Shown: positions 45,626 to 57,819 of the stretch, piece by piece
How positions within the stretch are numbered: position 1 is the stretch's first letter
Layout: each line of letters opens with the position of its first letter
DNA from: Excoecaria cochinchinensis
Taxonomy: Eukaryota; Streptophyta; Magnoliopsida; Malpighiales; Euphorbiaceae
NCBI GenBank assembly: GCA_947683425.1
Contig: CANTUQ010000004.1
Location: 9,896,001-9,960,000 of the forward strand
Direction: 5' to 3'
DNA length: 64,000 nucleotides
Notes under the pieces: generated by a model
The model's database searches: none
What the model was told of the DNA's origin: nothing
The model's input: the letters and a program-made list of their open reading frames with translations, nothing else
Position numbers and translations under genes: made by a program

Positions 45626-46260
45626 AATTTTAAAGATCTTATAGTAGCTCTATAATTCCATCTAGACGACTTAAAATTCCTTTAGTAGAGCAGACACATT
45701 TTGAATGGTATCAGAGTTTTGGATTAAATATTTTAGAATGATTTTATAGATATTGGACATGTCTGAAAGAAAAAATAAGTTTTGGAGAGAAAAGAAATAG
45801 TTTAGAGGCAATATCAAAAATTCAAAGAATTTACAAAACGGCCATCTAAATGACTTAAAATTCTTAAAGTAAAGCAGACTCATTATGAATGGTATTAAAG
45901 TCTTATATTAAATATTTTGGAATGATTTTATAGATGTTGGACTTGTTTGAAGAAGAAAAATAAGTTTTGGAGAGAAAAGAAAATGTTTTGAAACAATATC
46001 ATAAATTCAAAGCATTGAAAAAACACAAAATGACCTAATAAAGAATAAAATTATAGTATATTGACCTAATATATAGTTTTCAAAATTTAGGAGAAAAGTA
46101 AAATAATTTAGGAAGTAAAGTATGTTTTCCTTTTATTTATTATCATATTATTATTATCCATGTAATTTATGCATGGGAATAGAGTGTTTTGAGTTGGACT
46201 TATGAATAAAAATTAAGTGACACGTTACTTGATTTGTCCCTTTTTCATATAAATTGGAAA
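45626..46260. repeat. AT-rich repeats right of element B
   Basis: Two diverged direct copies with a period of about 184 bp (starting near 45658 and 45842), sharing GACTTAAAATTC, GAATGGTAT and AAGTTTTGGAGAGAAAAGAAA. The first copy is also the inverted counterpart of bases 1-135. No gene is seen. Confidence 0.65.
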
Positions 46261-46702
46261 TAGCCATTTGTTATCAATATATTTTTTCTGTAGTCTGACA
46301 AACCTCTGTGATAACTGGACATCTCGCCCATGAGTTCGGCTACGCTTTAATCTTAAGTCCGGTTAGCTAAGCTGATCTAAATAAGCTCTCAATAATAGCT
46401 CGGTCTCTCCTAAAAGCTCGAAAAGAGTTTGTCTCCATTTGTCACAAGGATTGTAAAAATCCTTGGAAGATTTCCATTCCATTATAATGCGGGTTCTTCG
46501 TGATTAACCTTATCAGGAATCAAGCTTATCCAATCAGCAATCAATCATATCTGTTCAGGGATCAACCTTATCCAATCACGGATCAACCTTATCTAATCAG
46601 GAGTCCTTGAGTTCTATCTCATTTAGGACTTGAAGCTCTGTCCTATTGAGGATACTTGTTCTACTCAGAAGTTAATTCCTATTTCAACACTGATTCCTAA
46701 CT

Positions 46703-46712
46703 CTATAAAAGG
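46703..46712 (+). promoter_or_regulatory. TATA box of the relic LTR
   Basis: CTATAAAAGG in a setting typical of plant LTR promoters. Solo LTR F lies 14 bp downstream, where transcription would be expected to start about 10-15 bp later. Confidence 0.5.
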
Positions 46713-46725
46713 ATAAATCCATGTA

Positions 46726-49700
46726 TGTCACACCCCAAAGTGGCCCTAGAAGAATTACAGAGTTTTGCTCGAAAAAGGTAAGTTTATGTGCGAAAGTTCT
46801 GTCGCGAGCACGACAAGTGTCGCGGGCGCGACAGAGCCCTCCAGCGGTTTTTAAACTTCAGCTGGTTGGTGCGGGCATGAGCGTTCTGTCGCGAGCGCGA
46901 GAAGTGTCGCGAACGCGACAGAGCCCTCTCGCGAGATGTGTGCATAAGTGGGACTAAGAGACTTGGAGTTATAGGGAGTTGACACGTGGCATCGTCGAAG
47001 AGTGACAAGTGGCGGCATAAGAGTTTGACAAGTGGCATTGTAAGAGTGTGCCAAGTGTCATTGTAGGGGAGTGACACATGGCGGCGTAGGAGGTTGACAA
47101 GTGGCATCGTAGGGTTTGGACACATGGCATGAGTTAAGCTTATGCTATGTAAAGAGATAAGCATGTAATTAATTTGGTAAGTGGCATTAAATTGAATAGT
47201 AAATGTTGGATAGAGTTTGACCATTTGCCTTTTTCCTTCTTTTTCTCACGTTGGATTGTTATTGGCCATTTGTTCTCCATTTCTTTCTCTTTTCTTAGGC
47301 CTTAAGCCGTTCTCCCTCTCTTATTCTTTCTTTTTGTTCTTTTGGTTTGCTTTTCAAGAGAATTACTTGAAGTGGCTTAAAGAGAGCATAGTAGGACTTG
47401 ATTAGGTCTCTTTTAAAGGTAAGTTGGATTTGTTTTCAGATCTGACCTCCTTTTTCTCTTCGTTTTTGATTTAAATTAAAAAGAAAAGTAACCCAAGTGT
47501 TTTCTATGTGATTTGTGAAAGATGTGGACAAGAGGCTAGTGAAGGGAAAGGGAGAAGCTCTGAATCGATTAGAGAGAAGCGGTTAAGCCACCTAAGGTAG
47601 GGATCGAGTGTGACTGTGTTAACTTTGCATGTGTTTATATGAGAAATGCTTGAACAAAGACATGTGTAAATAAAGAGATGCTTGATGAGCTTTAATTAGC
47701 TCAAGATGTTCATTTTGATTGCTTACAGTGCTCATGACAAGTGTATATATGTTTAAAGTATGTAACCTGATCATTTGAGTGTTTGTGTTGATAATAGAGT
47801 TTGATGTTGCGAAATTCTGCTTATTTATCATTAGACCCCTGTGTATAGTATTTGTTATAAGTAGAGTTATAGGATCTCAATTGGGTTTATTCCAATTGAA
47901 TATGAAAGATAAGACCCGTATCTAAAAATTTCTAAGAGGGTGCTTGATCTAATTCTGGACCTAAGTATCCCAAAAAGTAATTAAAACGTAGGTGACCCTG
48001 TTATGGCGGGTTCACTGGAATAGTATATGTTGTTTAGATCATATCTTTTGTTATAGATGTCTAAACGACTTGAAACTTGTCCCTTTGAAAGCTAACATCC
48101 TAGAGAACAATTGTTAAGAAGAATGTTTTGCCTAAAAATGACGTTTAGAGGTTCATTTAGATGATACAAGTTTAGGGTAAAAAGTGGTGCCGTGAGGCAC
48201 CAAAGGCGAGTCTTCTGTCGCGAGCGCGACACATGTCGCGACCTCGCTACAGAACAACTCATTTTAGGCTTTTTCTTCTTCTTCTTGAGCTCCTAGTTGC
48301 CATGGGTCAACCCCTTACCCTTCCCCTTGACTAAATTGTATATTTTGTTGATGTTTTACTGCCCGGAATGAACCCGTATTACCCCGGAATGTTTCCGTGA
48401 TTTATACTCTACATGTTTAGGGTTGTCAAATGATTATAGGATTAGTTATCTATGTAACCAATACTACGGCATAAGAGTTATCATTGACCATGTGATGCCA
48501 TGTGATATGAATTGTTATATAATGCATTTGGTATAGAGTATAGAACCCTTATGTAATCTGTCTTCTGTCGCGAGCGCGACCTCTTGTCGCGATCGCGACA
48601 GAGAACCCCTTCTCGACCTGTTTTACTTGTTTTAAAGAGTGTTTCCTTTGATCTTGCTTTGCATGATTTATATGTTTATGTAATGAATTTAAATGTTACA
48701 TGCTTTTAGTTGTTGAACAAGATTAATAAAGATTGTATATGAATTAAATGTCTCTGAATGTGATAAATGCACTTGAATTTTAGTTGATGAGTTGATGTCT
48801 GTGTATAGTGTGAGAGTTGGTATTGAGCCTGATTACCGTTATAGTGGATAGATAAGCATGCTTATAAAGGGATTACCGAGTGCAGCTGCCTATGTTCCGC
48901 CCCGTTTGGGCGAAGCGGGTCGACCTCTGAGAATGGTCATTAATAGAGATATATGAAAAAGTTTTGTGACTTCGGTCTACCGAAAATGTTTTTTATATAG
49001 AGCGTCCCGTATCCACCATGAGAGGAACTCAGGCTTGTTTTGTTAAATGTTGTGCAGTAAACTTGAGATGATTATAGTGTTGCTTCGAATAAAGCTATAG
49101 TACATGAAAGTAATGTTTAAGTACATTACAGTTCTGTATACAAGTACATGATTACATGAGTGTATTGACATGAATGTGGTTACATGATAATGTATAATTG
49201 AATAAATGAAATGTACAAGATGTAGTGTATAGGAATAAGTAAAAGAGTAGATGTTATATGCATGTGAACTCATAGTATTTGATATTTGAACATGCAACCC
49301 ATACACGTATAAAAGCTATATGCATGAGCTAGTTGATTTTGTTACATGAAATGCGTGAATTATTTGTGACTTTGTAAAGAAGTCCTTTGCATTGTTTTCA
49401 TCCCCACTAAGCGTTATCGCTTAGCACGGATGTTTATTTCCGTGTAGGTTTACAGGTTCGGAACAATGAGCGAGCATCTGCAGTTCAAGGCCACTAGGGA
49501 GTATTATTCAGGTCTTTTGTATAGATTAGATACAGAGCTAGTGATGTTTTGAGTAACATCATTATGTAATAAAAGTTAAAGAATCACATGTAAATGTATA
49601 TGTAAAGTTAAATGAAAACAGAGTGTAATATGAACATGTATAAAGAGAAAGAAGTACATATGTGTAGTTAATATGAAATGCATGTTGGGCCCTAGTGTAG

Positions 49701-49820
49701 TTTTTAATTAACTTTAAATGGATATGTTTATGCTCTCGCTTCCGCTAATGCATGTACATGTATACGTAAGTGTCCGCGTAGCGCCCCGATATTCCTTACC
49801 GGGGGTATGGGGGTGTTACA
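46726..49820 (+). mobile_element. Solo LTR F, Tekay-like
   Basis: 3095 bp, TGTCACACCCCAAAGTGG...GGGGGTGTTACA, with ATGTA on both sides (46721-46725 and 49821-49825). It has CTGTCGCGAGC...CGACAGAG palindromes (46797-46935, 48211-48252, 48562-48602), a TAAGCATGCTTA palindrome (about 48853-48864), and hairpins 2 and 3 (49407-49445). The first hairpin of the block is absent. No interior and no genes; ORFs at 46784-47224 are chance frames. Confidence 0.9.
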
Positions 49821-50187
49821 ATGTATGTTTCTCTTCTTGAAAACCCAATTATAATACACTTTACCCTCATCAATTTTTTTGACTTGACCGTCGGAGTATC
49901 CCTTATCGAAAACTTGCCGAAATTTTGTGTTTTCAAGTGATTTCTCCTAGCCCGCTAATCCAAAAATTTCAGACTATCATCACTTTGCTTTGAGTTTTCA
50001 GTAATTAAACATCCGGAAATACAATTTAAGAATAAAAACAAGTGACAAATTTGATGTTCAATGAGATGATAAAAAAAAGGTCTCTTTGTCTTTTCTCTTC
50101 ACAATAGAGGCTTTCTAAGGTCAGAAACTAAATGGTACTCATTGCATTTATGTCTAATTTGTAAGTAAAAAAAAATATTCAGCACAC

Positions 50188-50509
50188 TATAGACACCGGG
50201 TCCCGAGGCAGCCGAGATCAGGATTACCCAATAATGAAATTAAGTGTGCCTGTTTATAGGCAAAAATGGAAGTTGGAAGTTATGATTTCTTTGTCAAATT
50301 GATTTATTAAAAATAAATAAAAATGGGTTTTAAAAAATATTTTAAAATAATTATTTTAAATAAAAAAGTGAGTTTTGAAATTATAGTGTTTTAACAAAAA
50401 TAAAAAAAAATGAGCATGGACCGGTGGCAGTGAGCTTTCGCCCGCGCGCGGGAAGCGCCCGAGTCGTCGCCCAGCAGCGCGAGCGACGCTCAGGGCGTCG
50501 CTCATGCAC
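50188..50509 (+). mobile_element. Tat-type LTR fragment, 5' end only
   Basis: Begins TATAGACACCGGGTCCCGAG, one base off the usual TGTAGACACC start, and ends in GC-rich DNA (50440-50509) where the Athila element enters. The rest of this LTR should lie beyond the window, past the far end of Athila. Confidence 0.7.
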
Positions 50510-51832
50510 TGTTAGCATATTTTATAGTTGCTAAATTTCTGCAAGTATACGGTGTACCAAAATAGTACAAAACATGTCGATCCCACGAAGAATGTGATTT
50601 TTACTCACAATTACTACTTGATTTTAATCTTGTTTACAATTATCAATAATTTGTTGGTAAAATCTAAACTACTCTATTAAATAAACTAATTAAACCTATT
50701 TCATGTTAATCGAAGAAGACAAAATATATAATGAAGAACTTAAAATAATGAACTTGATCAATCATTCCAATTAATAATAATCATCTTTTCATGCAAGCGA
50801 AGTTGGAATATATTTCTAACTCATTCTCTCGACATGAATTAGAATGCTCAAGGTATTCATTGAAAGCACAAACTTCTAATTCTCATTAATGAATTAGTTA
50901 ACTCTAATTACATACTTTAAGATTATTTAATCAACCTATAACAACTATCTCAACATACTGATCTCTCTAGTTAAGTTTTGATAATGAAGATCTATTAGAT
51001 TTAAGTTAAAATGATCTCTCAACTCTATCTTAACTTATAAAAATCATGCAATTGTTCTAATAGAAATTCTGCATTCAAAGACTATTAAAATAGATGGAAG
51101 AAGAGAATAATAATAACATTCAAATCCATTGAAGTAATGTTCATTAAATTTACAGAGAAGAAATAAAAGATAAGAGAATAAGAAAGAAATTTCTCAACCC
51201 TTTTCCCAAAATCTTGTAACAAATTTTTCCTCTCCTTGATCTTCTTATTCAAAACATAAAAACTAACTAAGAAATTTAACTAAAGAAAAGAAACTGTTTT
51301 CCAAAACTACTGAAAATTACTTAATAAAAATTCTATATATGTAATTACAGTTGAAAATAATATATATAAATATCTAAAGATTATGTTCCTTCAAGTGTCT
51401 CTTCCAAAAAGTTGTAAGCTTTTGTGAGAAGTCATGCCTTTTCAAGGCAATGTTTGAAAATTTCTGTCCAACATTCCTCTCTGTCGTGCTCGCGGTAGAG
51501 TGCGCCTGAATCTTCGCTCACTTTCCTCGTGCTAGCTTTCTCCGTGCTTTGTCGCTACTTCGCGATGGGCTCTTTGGTCGCGACAGATTCTCTCTCTTTC
51601 TTCCTCCTCCTTTTGCTCTCTTCCTTAGCGCTTTTTGTCGCACTCGCGACAAAGCCTCCTCTTCTTTAGCTCATTTTTTGCTCCTTTCTCCTCTTTTCTC
51701 CTCTTTTCTCATACACACACAAAACTCACACAAATACATAAAATATACCTAATTATAACACAATTAACTACACATAATTAATATTTCACTTATAAAACAT
51801 GGATTAAATATGAGTTATTTAGGCTCATATCA
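50510..51832 (-). repeat. 3' LTR of the Athila element
   Basis: 1323 bp. On the minus strand it starts TGATATGAGCC after the purine-rich GTGTAGGGGTT and ends TGCTAACA at 50510. It carries CpG motifs at 51478-51655: CTGTCGTGCTCGCGG, GGTCGCGACAG and TTGTCGCACTCGCGACAA, very like those in the Tekay-type LTRs. Confidence 0.85.
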
Positions 51833-54627
51833 AACCCCTACACTTAAACGTTTGCTTGTCCCCAAGCAAAACATAACAATAACAAAGACAATTGACACAA
51901 AAATAACATGCATAAAATCTTGGAGCTCATAATCATATTTGATAAATATTTGGAAATCACATGCATAAACTATCACCTCCTATCATATTAGCCTAAGTAT
52001 GCAACTTCTTAAACATTATCATTGTTCATTAGACTTCAACCCCTATGTACAAATGGAAAAACATGAAATTGCAAAGTACAAAGATGTTTGAACTCAAGAT
52101 TTTGAATATCTTATCACATGTAAAGATTATTTCATACAAAGCATTGCCTAAGGTAATTCTCACTCAAACACTACATTTTTCAAGCACTCAATCACTCAAG
52201 TGTTTATAGGTTAGTGTTTGTCTCATTCCTTAAACATGCCATTGCATACCATAGGCTTGTAATTAGTAAACCTCTCCTCTACTAGTATAAGGCAGTAAAG
52301 AAGATCAAATGGTCTTTTAATGGTTGTAACTTGGCTTAGGTAAAGGTGGGAAAATTTTGATTTAGGTAGCTTCTATTGTGTAGAGAAAAAGTATCAACAC
52401 AACATAGGAGATTCACAAATCTAAGTATAACATGATAGTCTTACTTCTATTCTAATTCCCTTATAAGATCATGCTAGTTCCCTGTAGTATGGGTGCGTTT
52501 TACGCTCCATCCCACACATTAATAATTTGGATATACATCTTGCTCTTTCTATTTTTATACACTCTAGTGGGTGTATTATATGTTCCATCCCACATATTTT
52601 TTTTCTTTCTTTTCTTTAGAAACTGGCATTTCTAATACTGAATTTGAAGATAAGGGAATGTCAATTACACTTCAACTACCATCATGCTTTTCAATAACAA
52701 ATACATCTCCCATGCTATATCAATCCTAATTCTTTCCACAATAAGGGTAATTAACAAGAAAATGTTTATTGTTTAGCAAAAAGGATATGGCTAAATATAA
52801 GCTTAACAACAGAATAGGTTATAGGCTCAAACTTGGCTACCTAAAGTAAAAAAGGTAAGTTTTTTAAAGAAAGCCAAAACATGGTTCATTCAAAGTGCCC
52901 TTGTCATATCTCATGTACATCCCATACTAATAATGTAGTCTCAAAATTTACTAAAAACAAGTTCTGGAGGATATGCCATATCAAGGCTCTCACACAAGAA
53001 AATAATTTGTGTATAAGGCTTCAAAAGTTCACATAGCTATAGGTCAAACTACCTTAAGCAATAAGTTGGCAAAACAATCTATTTTCACATGTGAAAAGAT
53101 ACTCAACTTAAAAAGAACGTAAACCAAAGTGCTTTGCTAAGTCATGCCCTTCACTATGCACATGAGAATGCCAAAGTAAAATAAACAATAATAGTGTTCA
53201 AAAATTTGACTACTTAGACTAAATGTAAAAAGTTCAAGCTATACATGCATTTATTTCAAAATAATGATCAAATATATAAGCTCCAAAATCAAATGCCCAA
53301 AACAACCTAAAACAACCTAAATAAGAAAACCTAAAACTAGCAGCACATGCATAACACATGCTACACTAATCAAACAAACACATATATACACAATCATAAA
53401 ATAAACACAAAATAGAGCACTCCCCCACACTGAAAAGACACAATGTCCCCATTGTGAGAAAGATCAACAAGCACACAATCGATAAACAACGATTACACAA
53501 AACACAAAAAAAAAAAAAAACAAAATGAACATAAAAAGAACATTAAAATAAAGGAAAGAGAAGAAACGAACTCAGAAACTCCCATTAGGGGAGCTTGGTG
53601 GAGTTGGAGAGAGTTCTACATTCTTCTTGCGGAAGAAGGAAGAAGCTTTTGACTGATGCTTTTCTGATTTTTGTCGATGACCCTCATGGTAGTTTCAAGG
53701 ACGTCCATCCTAGCCGCCAAACTTTGGTTTGCAGCTTCTATACCATCCAAGTGATGAGCCAGTTGTTCAAGACCAATATGAGACCCAGATGCAGCTGCAG
53801 TCCCACCAGCAGTAGCCTCAACTCTAGCAACCTCCTCGTCCTCAGATGAATCCTCATCTAAAGAGTCATGAGCCACAGCTGCGGAAGAAGATTCAGGTGC
53901 CTTGCCTTTCCCTCTATCTGTACTAGGTCCACCTGCACCACGATCAACAAATCTAGGAGGCCAACCTCCTATTTTGAAGAAAAACTTGCTCTGATCCCGT
54001 ACTAGAACCTCCGAGATCCCTCGTTTCCTTGTGAGCCACCGATTTAGTTCGGACCATAGTGAAAATTGTGAGGAATAAAGTGGAACGAAATAAAGAATAA
54101 CAAAGAAAACAAACTAAACTCAGAAAAACCTAGAAAAATTGAGATAAGAAGAAGAAGACTTGTGAGAAAAAATAGAGAGGAAATGCAAAAGAACGGAAGA
54201 GACAACTCAAAATGAAAGGGAAATGGAGAAATTAGGGTTTAACAAATATATAGGGGAGGAGAAATAACTGCCCAACGGTCAGAAAATTCAAATCCCGTGT
54301 TCTGTCGCTACAGGACTGAATCTTTGAAAATTCTGCTCCCGAGACTAGCCACGATATCGCGACTATGTCGCGCCCGCGACAATTTCACGCTCGCGACAGA
54401 AGCAAATCACTAATATTAAAAAATTTTCGCTTCCCTCACTGTTGCGGAAGAATTTTGCAAAGAACAAAAATTTCCCTTGTCAATAACACATAAAATTTTT
54501 CACAACTATGACATACTAACTTAATAAAACCCTGTAGAACAAAAATAAACAATATTAGTACACAAAAACAACATAAAAATAATATAGTAATGCAATAAAA
54601 TAAATCAAAAATTAAATGTACAAACAA
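51833..54627 (-). other. Athila 3' region between pol and LTR, with an env-position relic
   Basis: About 2.8 kb without an intact gene. The polypurine tract complement is at 51833-51845. Athila elements often carry an env-like ORF here; in this copy only a relic remains (53616-54060). A CTGTCGC...CGCGACAG motif cluster is at 54300-54405, and an A-run at 53505-53521. Confidence 0.65.
53616..54060 (-). pseudogene. Relic ORF in the env position of Athila
   Basis: Minus strand: an ATG near 54056 opens MVRTKSVAHK, which ends at a stop after about 35 codons. Another frame continues with an acidic segment (DSLDEDSSEDEE) and a predicted coiled-coil-like tail (LAARMDVLETTMRVIDKNQ) to a stop at 53616. 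It may be the N- and C-terminal remains of the protein that many Athila copies encode after pol. Function not recognised. Confidence 0.4.
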
Positions 54628-55751
54628 CTACTTGACCAACGTAAAAGAGATACTAGAGATCATCCTCTTTTCAATTGTGCCATCCAAATACACTTTGCAT
54701 CTCTGACCATTAGCTTTTAACAACTCTCCCTTATCATGTTTTAGCTCTAAATAGCCATGGTCAAAAACTTGTGCCACCTCAAATGTGCCACTCCACCTAG
54801 ATTTCAATTTTCCAGGAAATAACTTTAACCAAGAATTGTATAAGAGGACTTTATCTCCAACCTTGAAATTCTTATATCGAATGTGAGCATCATGCCACTT
54901 CTTGGATCTTTCTTTATAAATTTTTGCATTTTCATAAAGAAAGCGTAACTCATCAAGCTCATTCAATTGTAAACACCTTTTGACACTAGCATCATTAAGA
55001 TCATAGTTCAAAGTCCTAATGGCCCAATAAGCTTTATGCTCTAACTCAACGGGTAAATGACATGATTTTCCATATACTAGCCTATAAGGTATCATCCCAA
55101 TAGGTGTTTTAAAGGCAGTGCGATATGCCCAAAAAGCATCATCAAGCTTATGTGCCCAATCTTTCCTAGAATTAGAGACTGTTTTTTCTAGAATCCATTT
55201 AAGCTCTCTATTTGAAACCTCTACTTGGCCACTTGTTTGAGGATGATAAGGAGTAGCTACCCTATGATGCACTCCATTTTATGCAATAAGGAATTAAAAG
55301 AACGGTTAATGAAATGCTTACCTCCATCACTTATGATGGCTCTTGGCACTCCAAATCTTGTAAATAGCTTCTTTAAAAACTTGATCAGTACCTTTGAATC
55401 ATTGGTTGGCAATGCTTGAGCCTCAAACCACTTTGACACATAATCTACCCCAACTAATATATAGTTTTGACCAAAAGATGTTGGGAAAGGACCCATGAAG
55501 TCTATCCCCCACACATCAAAGATTTCAACTTCTAAAATAGTATTCAAAGGCATTTCATGATGCTTCCCAATATTCCCAGCCCTTTGACATTTATCACATT
55601 TAGCTATAAAATTCTTAGCATCATTAAACGAGGTAGGCCAATAGAAACCACATTCAAGGACTCGAGAGACAGTTTTATTAGCACCATTATGACTCGAATA
55701 TAAAGAAGAATGGCAATGGGTCAAAATGTTCACATAATCTTCCTCATGCAC
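54628..55751 (-). pseudogene. Athila integrase
   Basis: Two frames (55751-55257 and 55272-54628) overlap at a one-base frameshift near 55270. The first holds the zinc finger (HCHSSLYSSHNG, CDKCQR), the first core Asp (GIDFMGPFP) and the second (IISDGGKHF). The second has HHRVATPYHPQTSGQVEVSNR, KTPIGMIPYRLVYG with the third acidic residue nearby (PVELEHKAYWA), and a C-terminal FPGKLKSRWSGTF module. Confidence 0.9.
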
Positions 55752-55844
55752 ACATCGACGAATGATACCATCCCCACTAATTTTAAATAAGAATGGCTCT
55801 TCCCAAAGATAGTTTTTAACATCACTAAAAAATTTCTTCCTTTG

Positions 55845-56351
55845 CTACCATGTCAATCCATGTGGTATAATTCCTACAACAAGAAAGTTAGCAAAATCTG
55901 CATACCAAGGTACATGAACTTCTTCTAGTGACATTAATGATTCATCCGGAAAAGATTCATTAATTTTAATGTTATCTCCTAAAGGTCCTTCATTGTTTTC
56001 TAACCTTGACAAGTGATCAGCAACTAAATTTTCAGAGCCTTTCTTATCTTTAATTTCAAGATCAAATTCTTGCAACAGTAAAAACCAACGAATTAGTCTA
56101 GGTTTAGCGTCCTTTTTAGCAAATAAGTACCTCAAAGCTGCATGATCCGTATATATAATGACCTTAGATCCTAACAAGTATGACCTAAACTTATCACATG
56201 CATAAACCACAGCCAACATTTCTTTTTTAGTGGTTGTATAATTAATTTGAGGGGGTGACAATGTATAGCTAGCATAATATATGACATGCAAATGTTTCCC
56301 TTGACGTTGACCTAAAACACATCCCACTGTAAGGTCAATTGCATCACACAT
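55845..56351 (-). pseudogene. Athila RNase H
   Basis: 168 residues with MCDAIDLTVGCVLGQR, the TTKKEMLAVVYA segment (Glu), IIYTDHAALRYL (Asp) and ENLVADHLSRL (Asp). A frameshift around 56350-56375 separates it from the reverse transcriptase. The frame ends at 55845, with a further stop region before integrase. Confidence 0.88.
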
Positions 56352-57819
56352 AAAAGCATTTACAAGAGCTTTTAAATGGTAAGTTCCAATTAGCAGAAGT
56401 GATTATAGGTGCACTTACAAGAGCTTCCTTTAATGTATTAAAAGCATTCATGCATTCATTAGAAAATTCAAAAGGCACATCCTTTATTAATAAATTAGTT
56501 AAAGGTTTAGCAATTAAAGAAATTTTCTTAATGAATCTCCTATAGAAACCAGCATGCCCAAGAAAAGATCTTACACCCTTAAGTGTAGTAGGTGGAGGTA
56601 ACTTTTCTATCAATTCCGTTTTTTCTCTATCCACCTCTATCCCCTTTCTTGAAATCTTATGCCTAAGAACTATCCCTTCTTCTACCATAAAATGGAATTT
56701 TTCCCAATTGAGAACTAAATTAGTCTCCTCATATCTAGCCAAAACTCTATCTAAGTTTTTCAAACATAGTTCAAATGAGTCACCATAGACAGAAAAATCA
56801 TCCATGAAAACCTCCATGATATATTCTATCATGTCCCCAAAAATAGAGGTCATCCATCTTTGAAAAGTAGCTGGTGCATTGCAAAGCCCAAAAGGCATTC
56901 TCCTATAGGCAAAAGTCCCATAAGGACAAGTGAAAGTAGTCTTTCCTTGGTCACTAGGGTAAATAAAAATTTGAAAGTAACCTGAATAACCATCAAGAAA
57001 ACAATAATGAGAATGAACCGCTATCCTCTCTAACATTTGGTCAATAAATGGTAAAGGGAAATGGTCTTTTCTAGTGGCTAAATTTAACTTCCTATAATCA
57101 ATGCACACCCTCCAACCGATTGTGGTTCTAGTAGGAATTAATTCCCCATTCTCATTTTTCACTACAGTCATCCCCCCTTTCTTTAGGACATAATGAATGG
57201 GACTTACCCAAGCACTATCCGAAATTGGATAGATAATCCCAGCATCAAGCAATTTAATGATTTATCTTTTCACTACCTCTTTCATATTTGGATTTAATCT
57301 TCTTTGTCTATCCACTTTTGGTTGACACTCATCTATCATGTTAATCCTATGCATGACAACATTAGGACTAATTCCTTTTAAGTCAGAAATTTGCCAGCCA
57401 ATACTCTTTATCCTTTTTCTAACAACCTCTAACAATGAAGACTCTTGTTCATTAGATAATTTGTTAGACACTATGATAGGCAAAGTATGATTAGGGCCAA
57501 GAAATGCATACCTCAAATAGCTAGGTAGTTCTTTTAACTCCACATTAGGAGGACTTACTATTGAAGGTGGTGAAGGTGTTTCATTTCTGAATAAAGTTTC
57601 ATGCCTTGAGCTTTCTTGTTCTACCTCTTCATGAACTTCCTCTTCATTACTGTCCTCTTCATGACCTGCATTTTCCATTACATTCACAACACATGGATCA
57701 ATGATATCAACTTTCATGCAAACATTCTCATCCATGGGGTATCTTAGTACTTTATCCATGTGATATTCTACACTATCTTCCCCTACTCGTAAGACTAGAG
57801 TTCCTTCATATACATCAAC
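56344..57819 (-). pseudogene. Athila reverse transcriptase and leader
   Basis: Leader 57819-57262 holds a charged linker and ELPSYLRYAFLG, NKLSNEQESSLLEVV and a DLKGISP segment; then a TAA at 57262. The RT proper (57252-56344) has WRVCIDYRKLN, HFPLPFIDQMLER, MPFGLCNAPATFQRWM and the FMDDFSVYG catalytic box, and the RT connection domain ending LTNLL. Solo LTR E lies immediately upstream, so the first codons of the leader frame in E are not part of the gene. Confidence 0.9.

Larger units (their letters stand above)
46270..50187 (+). mobile_element. Relic LTR (possibly Tat/Retand type), split by solo LTR F
   Basis: Flanks of F (about 46270-46725 and 49826-50020) read as one LTR-like sequence on the plus strand. 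It has short repeats around GGATCAACCTTATCCAATCA (46500-46605), a TATA box CTATAAAAGG (46703-46712), and downstream TTGACTTGACCGTCGGAGTATCC-like sequence (about 49879-49901) typical of plant Tat-group LTRs. The exact ends are not clear, and bases from about 50020 to 50187 show nothing recognisable. Confidence 0.45.
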
